A stretch of 64,000 bases of DNA from Rotaria sp. Silwood1 (GCA_905250075.1 CAJNOP010000059.1:124001-188000); one strand, 5' to 3'; numbered from the stretch's first letter, positions 31,165 to 43,426 are shown. The notes: generated by a model from the sequence alone, not told the origin. Translations and numbers: made by a program.

Positions 31165-31603
31165 TTTTTTCAAGTATAATTGAAAATCATATTTTAGACT
31201 TGGTATAGAAAAAGCTAAAAGAATGTTATTAACTGGTGATAAAATTACTGGAATTGAAGCTGAAAAACTTGGACTTGTATTAAAATCTGTTCCAAAAGAA
31301 CAATTAAATACTGAAGTTGAAAAACTAGCTCAACGCATGGCTACAGTACCAATCAATCAACTTGTTATGCAAAAATTAATGATTAATCAAACATTAGAAA
31401 ATATGGGTTTAAGAACAACACAAATGTTTGCTACAATATTCGATGGTATTGCGCGTCATTCTCCAGAAGGACTTGCATTTAAACGTCGATCAGAGAATTT
31501 AGGATGGAAAACAGCTGTAAAAGAACGAGATCTTGGTACATATGATTGGACAGCTGATACATTAATTGAAATAAAAAAGGACCGTAATGACGATAAATCG
31601 TAA
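30511..31603 (+). CDS. Crotonase-family protein (enoyl-CoA hydratase/isomerase-like), probably mitochondrial
   Basis: Exons 30511-31127 and 31198-31603 join in phase (AA|A) to 340 aa. Residues 1-45 are hydroxylated and basic with almost no acids, a likely mitochondrial presequence. The crotonase fold follows: LAYITLNRPEVLNSIND, the first oxyanion-hole segment GTGKAFCSGYDL, the second ALAGGSDIAL, then ARVWGCPTTAMWVYK and FDGIARHSPEG. Compared with rat enoyl-CoA hydratase, the first catalytic Glu position is Asp171 (GGSD for GGCE) and the second is Ala192 (MPA for QPE), so classical hydratase activity is doubtful and the substrate cannot be named. The motif set (WDPM, RVWGCPTTAMW, MQKLMINQ) is one I associate with actinobacterial-type enoyl-CoA hydratases. 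The 70-bp intron carries an (AAT)n run. Confidence 0.88.
31131..31164. repeat. (AAT)n microsatellite in crotonase intron
   Basis: About eleven AAT units fill half of the 70-bp intron directly after the donor GTAAAT. Confidence 0.85.
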
Positions 31604-32407
31604 TTATTTAATAGCACGGTTTATTTTTCAAATAATACACTGAAATATATCAAAACAAGAAAATCAATTTATCCATTTGATTATGTGAATATATTATTTT
31701 ATGCTGATTAAATAATGAGCTTAGAACTAAAAAGAATTGTTAATTAGTTTCTGTAGAAATTTAGATGTTACTGATTATGAAAATTTTATTGAAAATAAAT
31801 TCTTTCAAGATAATCGTTTACCTTTATTGCTGAATGATTGCACGATATAATTATCATTGAGATTGAATTAATCGATAACTTTTTAAAATTCTATTCATAT
31901 ATAAAGGTTCGGTTGTGTACTTCATTACTGAAAATAAATCAGTGATAGTCACATCGTCGAAATGCAAATACTTGAATTGCAGTGATCTAACTTTTTGGTG
32001 AAGAGCATGCTTACTATAAAAATGATTGCTTCAATACAATATCGATATAGTTATTATATTTACTGAAGTTAAATTTCTTTTTTTTTTGTCAACGATTATG
32101 AACTCGATAAGTCTATCATATAATAAAATAAAATAAAAGAATACTTTTATTGAAAACTTATATTAGTAAAAGAACATTTTCGAAATTCTGAATAAAATAT
32201 CTTTGTCATCTGTTTTTAAATAAAAAGTTTTAAAACATTCTGAATACGGTGATTACAAAAAAAATTTCGTGTTTGTTAAAGTCCAAATACTACTCATTTT
32301 AGTAATAAAGTTTAAATAAAACTATATAAATAAATTCGTGTTAGTTTGTTTTCTATTTATCTTAAAATAAAATAAAAATTTCAAAACCAAATTAAATTTC
32401 GTATATA
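31604..32407. other. Intergenic gap between convergent crotonase and ABCH genes
   Basis: About 0.8 kb of AT-rich sequence receiving the 3' ends of both genes. No further gene or repeat recognised. Confidence 0.5.
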
Positions 32408-35400
32408 TTATAAACGACGACAATTAAAAACAAGAAGTGTTAAGATAAGAAAGACCATAGACCAAAGAAATGAAACCATGAACGCCTGTTGTACAACTAA
32501 ATGTTGAATACACCATCCTAGACACAAAAATGTGAAATCATTCATAAATATATCAACACCATCTTACCTTTTAAAAGTGTACCCCGCATAGCATCGATTG
32601 CTTTTGTCATCGGCAACCATGCTGATATTGTTCGCATCCATATCGGTTGCCCTTCAAGTGGCCATACAATACCTAAAATAAGTAATGATTTATTTGTTTT
32701 TTTTTTCGTTGCGATCTCAATGTTAATTATTACCGCTTAGAAGTAATACGGGATAGAAAATAGACATTGTAACTTGATGAGCATTGATTTCTGTTGTAAA
32801 AATTGTTGAAATAACTAATCCTTTAAAATATGTACATTGAATTAATACAAGTTAATATAACCTAGAATGAGAACGTCTTGGCATAAAACATTTGATCATC
32901 TTTCGGACATTAAGAGACAGCTGTTTGAGCTGGAATTACAATTTTTGACTACTTTCGAATATATGTTCAGATTTTTCATGTGGGATAGAGGTGAACAACT
33001 ATTAGTTAAATTTTGTCAAAAGTTCAAAACTGTGCTTTTATAAAGCATAATATTGGTTTTGGCGCAGTCCTTAGTTTACGTCGTTTCTTCAAGTCAATAT
33101 AAACATTAAATTTTCTACAAAATTACATATTACAATCAGTAAAATCTTATCTATACGTTTTCACTAAAGAGTTTCTTTCTATGGAAATCAGCATTGATCA
33201 AAAAATCACTGTTGCAAAAGCTGCTTTGAAAAATACAAAATTTTAAAAATCTGTTATATGAGAGATCGTTTGATGACAGGTCGTTCAATCTTAACTCAGA
33301 ATAAAATTCTAAACGTATATTCGGAAAGAGTCAAAAATATTCTGATTCTAACTAAGGAAGCAACAAATCTCTAGTACACATTTGGGATTTGGGACCAAAT
33401 CTTTGAGATTTGGATTTGAATTTGCATTTAGTTTCTGAAATTTGGAATTTTGTCTAGATTTGGTTCTAGACTTGAATTTTGTTTGAATTTGGAATGCAGC
33501 TATCGTTTGACCCCAGTTCGAACTTATCACTAAGGATTTTAACTATATTTAGATTTGAAATTGGGGCTTTGGATTTGGATCTAAGAGTTGGATTTGGAAT
33601 TTGGTTTCAATCTAACATGACTTGAAGTTTTGATTTATGGTAGAATAAAACCAAATCCAAATCGTTTCTTATTAATTTTGAAGACTTTCGATTCTTCGCA
33701 TTCTTTTGGTACTTTATCTCACAGAGTTACATCGGACTTGGTTAATTTGAGCCCAAGCCCAAATCCAAGTCTAAATTAAACCCAAATCTTTCTACACCAA
33801 ATCGCAAAGGTTTGAATTTGTTGCACTCCTGAATCTGACTAAATGCTTCTGACTCTGGCCAGCTGTCTTTAAGTAGTTAAAATATGAATGAATATTTTAT
33901 GTCAAGACTTTCACGTCATAGATTTTGTTATTCATCTTACCAAATGTCATGCCACAAAAGCCTTGTATTATACAAAGTAATGATGGATACAATAAACTAC
34001 CTCTTAATGGAATCTAGTAGAAAAACTTTTTCATTACAAAATGAAACAAAATTAATTCTAACCTCGAAAATGAATAATGAAGTAAATAAAACAATTACTA
34101 TTTGAATAATAAGTATCAATGAATGTATTATCAGTTGGCTAAGAATAATTTGATTGGATTTCACGCCTTAATAAGAAAAACAAAGTAATATAATTAGTTA
34201 CAGAACATATAAATATATACCTGTTATCCATACACGTTCTTGTGTTCCGTCACTTTGTTCAGTGACAATTGAAAGAGCAGTAAGAGCAACATTGAAGAAA
34301 AAAATAACACTAATAAAAATATTTGATTTATTTATATACCAAAATATGAAAAAGAAAAAGAAAATCTTACGAAAGAATAATACCAGGTATCATAAAATGT
34401 GTAAAAGTATATTCAATTTTTGGTAGATGATTTTGAAATTGCCCTAACTAATATATTTATAATTATTTATATATATATGTATATGTTTGTTTAAGAAAAC
34501 TATTATTATACTTTAAATAATGAGTGATTTGATGAAGTAGACGCAAAAAGTCCCAGATTAAAATCTATATCAATAATTTTAAAAACTCGAATAAATTCTT
34601 CAGCAATTGTATAAACCATTTGTCGATCTAATAATTAATCTTAATAATATTATTCTATGAAAAACAAAATCTTCTACTTGTTTCATCTAAATAGATTATC
34701 ATTTGAGAATCATTATATTTATGTACGTCAGAAAATGAACTATAAATAACACATATATATATATTTATATATTTCTATAGACAAAAATAATATTATTCTT
34801 ACCAAGACTGTACTTTATCAAAAATTTCTCGAGTAAAATTTTCACCAATATCAATAATTCCAAATAAATATCCCAAATGAAATAAATGTTGAGCTTCATT
34901 TATTGATTTATATTCAATCTGTATAGAAATTTTAAAAAAATAACTAATAATCGAAAATGTTTTTCTTTAATGAATTTAGTTTACTAGATTAAGAACATTT
35001 TTATCAATTTTATCAAATATTAATCCACTTGTAGAACTCGATCGAATAGTTTCACGTGAAATAAATCCCATTGGAATATTAGTTAATTTTCGTCCAACAC
35101 ATAAACAAAATAAAGTTATTTGTAGGATTGGTACAAGAAATTGAATAATAAGCATACTACAATTCAAAACAATAATAATTATTATTATTATTTAGAATAT
35201 TATTTTATATTTATAGATACAATGGATTTCGTTGAAATTTAATAATATCTTTTATAAGAAGTGCATAAAGAGAGCGACCAGTAGATGGGCGTGAACAAGA
35301 ACGAAGTGCAAGACAGCATGAATTTTTCTCTAATACACAAACATAATTCAATTCAGAAATGAAATTTATAATACTTACTACAGCATGGGCGTTTGACTGA

Positions 35401-36581
35401 TTGACAAGAATAACAAATCTGAAAAATATTAATGATTTATTATTTCAAATCATTTGAACTTGAACTACTTTATTTGCAATTGTTAAAGATTTATGATGAT
35501 GGAGTTTTTCTTTTCCTTGAAATTGGATGTCTAACATCTGACGTCGTTCACATAGTTCAAGAAAGACACCTTCAAGACTCTAGAATAAAATTTCTTTGTA
35601 TTAAATATGATAGGAATTAATTACACAACTTGTTGTTCATGTTTCAATAATAACTCATTAGGATGACCTGTTTCTAAAAGTTGACCATGCCGCATAAAAG
35701 ATACCTAATATAGATATAACAGCTCACAATATATATATATATATATTAATATTTATGTTTACTAGGTTAGCCTGTCGTGCTTCTTCAATATAGTGTGTTG
35801 TTAGAATAGCAGTTACATCATTTTTCATCGTGATCTCTGTGAGATGTTGCCAAATTCTACATTGAATATGTATGTTTTATTTTAACATGACTATACCTTA
35901 CTTTCTCCTTAAAAGTGGATCAACACCAACAGTTGGTTCATCTAAATATTAGGATGTTCTATTGTTTATTGAATATACTTGAAAGAAACACCTATACACA
36001 CAATAATACCTAAAATAAGTAACCTCGGTTCGTGTAAAAGAGCTATTGCAAATGAAACACGCCTCTGTTGTCCACCACTTAATTTAAAAATTAATTTTCG
36101 TTTATGTGATAATTCAAGAAGATTCATTAAAAATTGACATCGTTGTTGAATCTTTTCACTATGCATATTTGCTAAACGACCATAGAAATAAAGTTCCTCA
36201 TCAATCGTATTTGCGAAATGTAATGCCATTTCTTGAGGCATAAATCCAACAAGTTGACCGTATGCATGAGGATCTTTACCAAGAATCGATATTTTTCCTC
36301 GTGTTCCATCATGATTATTAATAGGATGTAAACGACCAACCAACGTACGTATTAGAGTTGTTTTTCCACAACCGCTCGGTCCAAGTAAAGCAAAACTATA
36401 TCAATTTAAAATAAGCATATGACAACAAAAAGGAAGATAAAATATCTTACATTCCACCTTGCTCAATAGCAAGAGTAATTGATTTTAAAATATCTTTGTT
36501 ACTTAAGCGAATGGTAACATTATTTAGTTCGATAGCATAAGGGTTTGAAAGTTGATGATGATCGTTATTATTACACTCCAT
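32408..36581 (-). CDS. ABCH-type ABC half transporter
   Basis: Nineteen in-phase exons give 698 aa: 36451-36581, 36010-36395, 35902-35941, 35763-35856, 35630-35704, 35469-35579, 35379-35418, 35221-35329, 34985-35156, 34803-34918, 34678-34739, 34512-34627, 34371-34447, 34221-34309, 34063-34166, 33941-34013, 32734-32820, 32568-32672, 32408-32517. The nucleotide-binding domain is N-terminal: Walker A GPSGCGKTT (49-57), MPQEMAL Q-loop, signature LSGGQQRR (149-156), Walker B LLILDEPT (169-176), H-loop TTHYIEEA. A cysteine cluster (eight Cys in 281-304) links it to an ABC2-type membrane domain with about six spans (QFLVPILQITLFCLCVG, GFCGMTFGLVIS, YPVLLLSGIVWPLEG). This NBD-TMD order with FMPQE fits the ABCH subfamily of arthropods and rotifers better than ABCG; it should dimerise to export lipids or xenobiotics. 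The last long intron (32821-33940) carries a foldback element. Confidence 0.88.
33347..33841. mobile_element. Degenerate ATTTGG foldback element (hAT-like candidate) in ABCH intron
   Basis: Body 33355-33833. The left half is full of GGATTTGG/ATTTGGG units on the plus strand; the right half carries the reverse complement (CCAAATCC, CCCAAATC). The ends AGGAAGCAACAAATCTC and the reverse complement of CAGGAGTGCAACAAATTC are inverted repeats. Flanks TCTAACTA (33347-33354) and TCTGACTA (33834-33841) are an 8-bp duplication with one mismatch. No open frame for a transposase. Confidence 0.6.
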
Positions 36582-36944
36582 GTTATATTATAAATAAAAA
36601 AACGGATCAACTATGAAGGAATGAAGAAGCAGCAAACACAATACATTATCATGTAGATAAGTAACAATAAACGAGATAAATATCTTAAAAGGTAAAGAGG
36701 ACAAAAAGAAAACGAAAGAAAATTATTTGCGTTATTTTTCCTTTATTTTTTATGGCTTTTCGATGAAAATACTGAAAACAAATGATAGACTCATTGACGT
36801 TTATGACAATAATATTTTGAACTTATTATATTTATTTTTCAAGTGCTCCTGCGCATATCTATCACATTTGTGTTTTTTTTATTACATTAATAAGTCTAAT
36901 ATACAATTAAGAGATATATATTTTTTGACAAGAAAAAGTGTTCA
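36582..36944. other. Short gap between ANAPC7 stop and ABCH start, same strand
   Basis: 363 bp of AT-rich DNA. A CTTCATAG acceptor-like site (minus strand) lies about 30 bases before the ABCH ATG. No promoter element can be identified with confidence. Confidence 0.4.
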
Positions 36945-39900
36945 CTACAGATCTTCATCACTAAAGTTTTCGCCTATAACATCATCACACTAAAATAAAT
37001 GTCAGAAAAGATTTTCATTTTTGTTTTATTAAAATAAATTAACTTACCATTGGATCTAGATCTCCCATTGCTCCTGTATCAAATCGACCGCCATCAAAAC
37101 TTGAATCATCATTCATTTCACGTTCAAGTCGTTCAAAATGTGTTGCTCTTTTATATAGAAACAAATAGAAAGATTACCATTAGAAAAAATTAAACGAATA
37201 AAAATACATACGGATAATTGCGAACTTGTTGAAGCATTTCTTCATTACTACCTGATTTCATTAAATTTTCAATAAGTAATTGACGAATACGTGGATCATT
37301 GTTCATTTGTATGTGCTCCTTCAATCTAGAATGATATTGATTTTATAACATATTTATAAAAAAGAAAATTTGACTGCATCATAGGATCATTCATCAATGA
37401 CGCACGAGTAAAAATTATTTTTTAGAACTTTGAATACTAGGGTACCTCTGCGCTTCCTCAGGTTTCCGGAAAACGCCTCATCAGAACTATGTGAAGTTTT
37501 TTGCGTGAATAAATCTTGACAAATCGAGCAAAGTTTGTCCGAGACACAAAGCTCCTAGATGCTATCTTTTAATGAGACACTATAATCACAATAACGAAAA
37601 AAGACCCTCATTTTAGAGTTCGTTTGTCCGAAATGCTATGTTCGATTGAGTTGAAAATTTTTCATTGGAGCATTAAACACTACGCCTGGAGGTCGTATCT
37701 TGCGTCTTATTATTCCTTAAATAAAAAAGCTAAAATATCGAAACTATCGTAAAAAACGCATGTTTTTTCTATAAGAGCTACCAAAAAATCAGCAGAAAAA
37801 TATTTTTTGAAAGGAGAAAATGTATTTATCTCAAACAGTGTATAGTATCTGTGGAGAAAGATTCTGCATGATCAGACATATTAAGTCAGAGAAACAGGGG
37901 TGTTTTTGCACATTTTTTCATGAAAAAGTTGGCTTGAGAGAAATGCAAAACAGCGTGCAGTTTTCTTTAATTTGATTTCTTCCCGAATTTTTACCATCGG
38001 TCACGAAATGACGAGAGACGGAATATCTTTAAAAGAAAAATTATTGAGCAAGACCTTATTATATTTTTTTCTAGTAAACAAAAATTCGTCGATGAAAAAT
38101 ATATTCAGAAGAAACCTATTTCAAATAAATCCAACTATTCTAATAGAATTCTATCCAAATTGTTAGAATCTATATGTTTTTATTGTGTTTCGAACTTTCT
38201 GAAAGTTGAAACCTAGTAAAACATGAAATTTCCTAATGGTTTTGAACTTGATAAATTTTTCGACTGAAGCTTACAGTATCTATCTGTTTGATTCGTCATT
38301 TTGAATATATATTAGATAGAAATGCAAGACAAATTCATAAAACAAAAGCTAAGTTATGATGAATTACGAAAAACCTAGAATAGTTCGAAAGTATTAGTTG
38401 AAGCAAAAACACAATCAGATAGAAGATAATTTAGTCTTTATGTGAATCTTCTAGATAATTGACAACAGTCATACTCTACAAACTATGCTACGTAGGGATA
38501 TACAGTTTCAATATAGTGACTACAGACTCAATGTAGGTAGTACGCATTGACACCAATGTCAACTGAAGAATTTGAACACGTCGCTGCAAAAAAGCATACT
38601 TTGATAGAGTTATTGTCTCAATGGTACACCAAATGTGGATATCAATGTAATCAGTGTTTCAATGCACTTTGGATTGATGACTCACTGTTCAGTATTTACA
38701 AAAACACTGCATATCTATAGTATCCAGGTATGGTTGATTCTCTCTCTTTCTTGGCAACACACAGTGTACTTACTACGTATTTAGCCATGCTATTCTTTTT
38801 TCTTTTCCCTTTTGAATATCTTTTGTGAATAATACTTAAGAGAACAACAGAATAATTTATCAGTGTTAAAATCTACGATCTGTTATCTATATACGTAGTG
38901 TACTCAAAAAAAAAACATTTTGTTTCCGCAGATAAAAGTCCATACGAAAGAGTTAATGAAGTTTTTTTTTAGTAAAACTCTCAGATAGTAGCCTTGTTAA
39001 TTAAGCGTACTCGATTAGTTTCAAGACATGTTTTGAAAATATTTTTCAAATAATCTGTGATTCGAAAACTCATACTCTCCACCAGCTATAGTTTAGCACA
39101 ATAGTTTAGCTTCAAAAGATAATGTTTCGTGTCTTTTCTAAAAACAACTAGTCAAATATTCTTTAAAGAAACTGGCAAATGTAAGAACAAAAACTTGATT
39201 AACTTTTTTCCTGTGAGATTTTCTCTGCCAAAATCACCAACTTTGATGTGTCTTAACTGGTCTCCCAGAAGAGACTGCAATAAATCCCATTACATTACTT
39301 TTCTCTCGTTTCTTGATCATAAAAACAATTCCTTTTCTATCTAAAGATGAAGAATTTCAAGCTCAACAAAACTGTTGACTTTATTTCTTCAAAAACTTTC
39401 TCGTGTCGATGCAAAGTTTAAAAGAAGATCTCCGACTTAATCATTCAACTGTGGCAGTCAAGAAAACAAAAAAAAATGATAATCAATAATACTAATATGC
39501 AATACATACAGTGAAAAATCTCCCGTAGATTACAGCTGTTTTCCAAGATAATCGATCATTAGAGGAACGATGTGTCTTATTTATTTCTGCATTTCAAGCA
39601 GAAGAGCTTTCTAATTCTTACAGACATTCTTTTTTTTTTGTTTGTCTTGTTGCAATTTACTCGTTATTTTTCTTTATCGTATTATGTTTTTCTTAATTTA
39701 ACGTTATTATTATTCTACTCATTAACGTAACCAACAAATAAGTCTCTTGTACATATGAATCCTATCTACAGCAGGTTTCAGTGCACTATAATAGATCTGT
39801 ATGAGCTTACAAACACTAATATTGATATTACCCATTGTCCAGCCTTGACATTTTGATTATAAATTTTAATCTACGCAAAAGTGAGAAGCTGAACTATTTA

Positions 39901-42193
39901 GAACATTCACAAACGCATTCTAAACATTCAAATTTCAATGAATGCTTTGGAATGCTCTAGAATAGTTTAGGTCTCGTCGTTAGTACTTTTTTTTCCATCA
40001 CCGAGGAACTCTGGAAAAAGATTCTGACGTCTATTGTCTTCATTAGCTAAGATCTGTAATGAGAAAGAGACGAACCGAAAAGCTTTGACTTAAAACTTAC
40101 ATCTACTATTTTCTTCGAAAGTATACATGAATTCTACAATACTGACAGTTGTCAGTTCTAAATCTTTTTCTCGTAAACGTCAGCCTCGGAAGCCTTGAAA
40201 AAGTCGTAGAGGCAAAGAACACAAAATTCTCTATCTATTGGCATTAAGTAATTTAATTTTGACATGCGCTTTAAAACAATCAGTAAGCATCAGCAGAGAA
40301 TAGAAGATCTTAGTTCAATAACAGACTAAACGTTGACACTTTTAAATTTAGCGCTTACTAAGTTACACTTGTGTGGAAAACAAAACCAATAAAGAAAAAT
40401 TGTTATGCTTAGAAAATAAGTGAAAAAAAAAGCACTAAAATTAAATATTCTTGGGCAAGTGTGTAGTAGATTATCAAGATTCAACTTACAATTCTATACT
40501 TTTTTGTTGTTGCTTTAATTGTCCATAAACTTCAACAAGAGAAATCACAGCATCAGTATATTTTGCATTAAATCCAAGTGCTTTTTCTAGATAAACTCGA
40601 GCTTTATCTAATGATGATGGTTCTTTTGCAAGGACTTGTCCACATAATGTAAATGCTCGAACATTCTCTTTTAAATTTGTTCGAACAGCATTTGTAATAA
40701 ACATATCTAAATAAAAATTTTATTTTCAATTTTTTGTTCTGTTTTTTTTTTGTATATCAACATACTAGCATCACTTAATCTATTCGTTGCTAAATAACCA
40801 TCCACAACACCTTTATATCCTTCGAAACAATATGGTGTTAAACGCACAGCTTCTTTATAATGAACAAGTGAATCTGAATATCGTTTTAATTTAAATAATG
40901 CCAGGCCTTTAAGTAATAATGCTTGAATCCTTGTATTATCTAATGCATAAGCCTTTTGTGCAAGATAAACTGTACGTGATGGTTTATGATTTTTTTTTAA
41001 ACAATAATATCCAATAGCAATCCATGTTTCAGGATGATTATCACCAAGTGACATTAAATGATTAACTAATCTAAATAGAACAAAATTTTTTATTTTTAAT
41101 TTCAATTGAAATATTTTTTTTTAATTACTTTTCTAATGAATTATCTTTACATTCTGTATATGTAAGAAATGCAAGTATATCCATATGTTTTAATAACAAT
41201 GGATCAATTTGTTGTGCTCGTTGTAAACTATGTAATGCTTGTCCATAATCACCATTTAAATATTGATTATAACCAAGTTGACATAAAACATATGTTGATT
41301 GTGGTAAATATTGTGCATCAATTTGTTGATAAAGTCTTGATGCTTCAGCAAAATCTCGACTAGTTGAACAAGCATCAGCTTGTAATAAAGCACGAAACCA
41401 TGGTTGACGTACTAATGGGGATACTGTTACAGGTGTAGGTTGTTGAGCTTGATTTTCATGATGTATTGATGCAGCTGATGGATGTGTATGCAAAAGATCA
41501 CTTAATTTAATACCAAGAGCAAGTAAAGCAATGTAAGCAGATAATGCATTAGGATTTTGTTTTAAACATTCACGATAAGCACTGATAGATTCTTGTACTG
41601 AACCACCAGCTTTTTGATAACATTGACCAAGTGCTAAATGAATTTTTGCTGTACGTTGTTGAAATAGAATCGATTCAAGCTAAATGATTAGATGTTTTTT
41701 CTTTTTTAAAACGAAATTCATATTTAAATCTTGACTTACAACAGTAAGAGCTTCTTTTAATCTATTTAATTTAAGTAAACATGTATGTTGACGATATTTA
41801 CATTCTATAATCCAATCAGGTTCCAACTAAACATATACATGTGTTTGAAATTATAAAATATTTAAAGATAATCACATATTTACCGCATTTTTATCATATT
41901 TATCCAGTTGTTTATAACTATGTAATACTTTTTTAAAATAAGATTCAGCCAAATGATATTCATGTAGAAACCAAGTTGAATCAGCCAAACAACGATAAAC
42001 AGTTAAACGTTGTTCATTAGTTAAATAATCTTTTCCACATTCATCAAGTGTTAAGATAAATTCTGCCTAGAAAATTAATTATAAGATTGATTAAAGTTAA
42101 TCATCTAGTTATATATGTATATATTACCAATGTTTTACAATCGTCATATAATTCAGCATTTCGAAGTGTCTCAAGTTGTTCGATTGAACTCAT
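36945..42193 (-). CDS. ANAPC7: ANAPC7 homologue, TPR subunit of the anaphase-promoting complex
   Basis: Nine exons give 555 aa (human 565-599): 42128-42193, 41884-42066, 41740-41826, 41129-41679, 40766-41070, 40490-40706, 37212-37325, 37048-37147, 36945-36989. The body is TPR repeats; QALHSLQRAQQIDPLLLKHMDILA, the HPETWIAIGYYCLKK repeat and TRIQALLLKGLALFKLKRY align with human APC7. After a 3164-bp intron the last exons supply the final repeat (LLKEHIQMNNDPRIRQLL...) and an acidic tail ending FSDEDL, as in other APC7 proteins; the phase (TT|A) fits exactly, which is why these exons are placed here rather than in a separate 79-aa gene. APC7 is part of the TPR lobe that binds Cdc20/Cdh1 and positions substrates for ubiquitylation. 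ATG lies 10 bases after a TTTTCAG acceptor (42204-42205). Confidence 0.87.
37326..40489. other. 3.16-kb intron of ANAPC7
   Basis: Largest intron in the window. AT-rich with no gene supported on either strand. Around 37440-37700 there is slightly GC-richer sequence with motifs (CGATTGAGTTGAAAATTTTT, GTCCGAAATGC) similar in style to the foldback element at 23326-24070, suggesting an old insertion, but ends cannot be set. Confidence 0.5.
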
Positions 42194-42203
42194 AATATTC
42201 TTT

Positions 42204-42205
42204 CT
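42204..42205 (-). promoter_or_regulatory. Candidate trans-splice acceptor of ANAPC7
   Basis: CATTTTCAG ends 10 bases before the ANAPC7 ATG and within 218 bp of the preceding gene's stop codon. Could instead be an ordinary acceptor for a 5' UTR exon. Confidence 0.4.
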
Positions 42206-42410
42206 GAAAATGATGTTTTTTTCTTATCATAATTTTCATAAATATATTTTATTCAAATTTTAATCGTTCACTTTTGTCTTATTTTATATCAATAATTTTT
42301 AACAACAAGGAAAAACAGAAAACAATAACAATTAGATATCACTGTACGCAATTTTAACTTAGTAATACAACAAATAAACTAGAAAAAAATTCTAATATGA
42401 ATGAGATGAC

Positions 42411-43412
42411 TTAAACCAATAGAAATGATAACAAACATTTCATAATTGTTTGAAGATAAATATATAATAAATAGAAATATTTTATGCTTATTTGAATACA
42501 TTCCTCACCAATAACAAAAAACCAATGACGAATAAGATTAGATGGAAATGTATTTGTATGTAAATAACCAAACACAAGACCAACGACAAATATTATTAAA
42601 ATAAAGAAGAATTTTGCTGATGATTGTTGAATAACAATATCTTCTTCTTCTTTTTTGTTTGAAAAATCGGAATCCATTATTTGACATTGTTTTATTTGTG
42701 GAAATAGTGTTTCTTGTATTATTGATGATGAATCTTTTGTTAATAAGCATGGTACTATTTGTGACGGTGATGAATGATTAGAAAAATTTTTATTTGGAGA
42801 AATAAATATATCTGACAATGTTGAATTGTGTTTTTCAATTGATAAATTATTTTGAATAGTTGAATGAGACCATAATTGTGTTTGATTTTTATCAAATACA
42901 GATGAAGTTTTTAATTTTAAAAATGGATTTGAATCATATGTAACATTTGATGACGATAATTTATTTGAATATGTTTTATGACTTGATGAAAAATAATTAT
43001 TACATTTACTTTCATTTAAACTACAACTTTTAAACCAATGAGTCAATGTATTAATATCATCAGTTAAAGAATTTTGAAATTGATTTTTTGATAAATCTTG
43101 TTTTGAAAAGAAAATTGAATTAGTTGATTTTGTTGTCATATTAGTAAATGAATTAATATTATGTTGAATTATTGACTGACATTGTTCTTTAGATGGTGTT
43201 TGTGGAATAAACAACGTGTTTTCAATAGTTGTAATTCTTGATCTTGTCATTAGTGGTTCATTTTGATTATTATTTAGTATTGATACTGATTGTTTTTCAA
43301 TTAAATATGGAACTTGCTGACTAAGATCATATTCTGAATCATAATCAATGAAAAAACTTTGTTGAGAATTTTCATCATTAGATAAAATATTCCAATTAGA
43401 TGTTAATGTCAT
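42411..43412 (-). CDS. Unrecognised Ser/Asn-rich protein with C-terminal membrane segments
   Basis: A single uninterrupted frame of 333 aa. Residues 1 to about 260 are low-complexity, rich in Ser, Asn, Gln and Thr with few charged clusters, and probably unstructured. A hydrophobic span near 268-287 (FFFILIIFVVGLVFGYLHT) and a second near 305-333 end the protein, so it is likely a C-terminally anchored membrane protein with its tail in the cytosol or nucleus. I do not recognise a family. It sits 163 bp downstream of DHX15 and 218 bp upstream of ANAPC7 on the same strand. The ATG is preceded by a T8AG acceptor (43427-43428) and by a four-codon upstream frame (ATG ATT AAA AAA TGA) whose stop overlaps the start as ATGA. 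Confidence 0.7.
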   Translation of the reverse strand: MTLTSNWNILSNDENSQQSFFIDYDSEYDLSQQVPYLIEKQSVSILNNNQNEPLMTRSRITTIENTLFIPQTPSKEQCQSIIQHNINSFTNMTTKSTNSIFFSKQDLSKNQFQNSLTDDINTLTHWFKSCSLNESKCNNYFSSSHKTYSNKLSSSNVTYDSNPFLKLKTSSVFDKNQTQLWSHSTIQNNLSIEKHNSTLSDIFISPNKNFSNHSSPSQIVPCLLTKDSSSIIQETLFPQIKQCQIMDSDFSNKKEEEDIVIQQSSAKFFFILIIFVVGLVFGYLHTNTFPSNLIRHWFFVIGEECIQISIKYFYLLYIYLQTIMKCLLSFLLV

Positions 43413-43426
43413 TTTTTAATCATAAT

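Noticed and set aside
36945..37306. A separate 79-aa gene (start ATG 37306), considered as ENY2-like
   Set aside because: Its exons continue ANAPC7 in phase and match the end of APC7 (final TPR plus acidic tail).
39960..40060. Minus-strand open stretch after a TCATTACAG acceptor in the ANAPC7 intron
   Set aside because: Phase does not fit ANAPC7 exon ends and the peptide resembles nothing in APC7.
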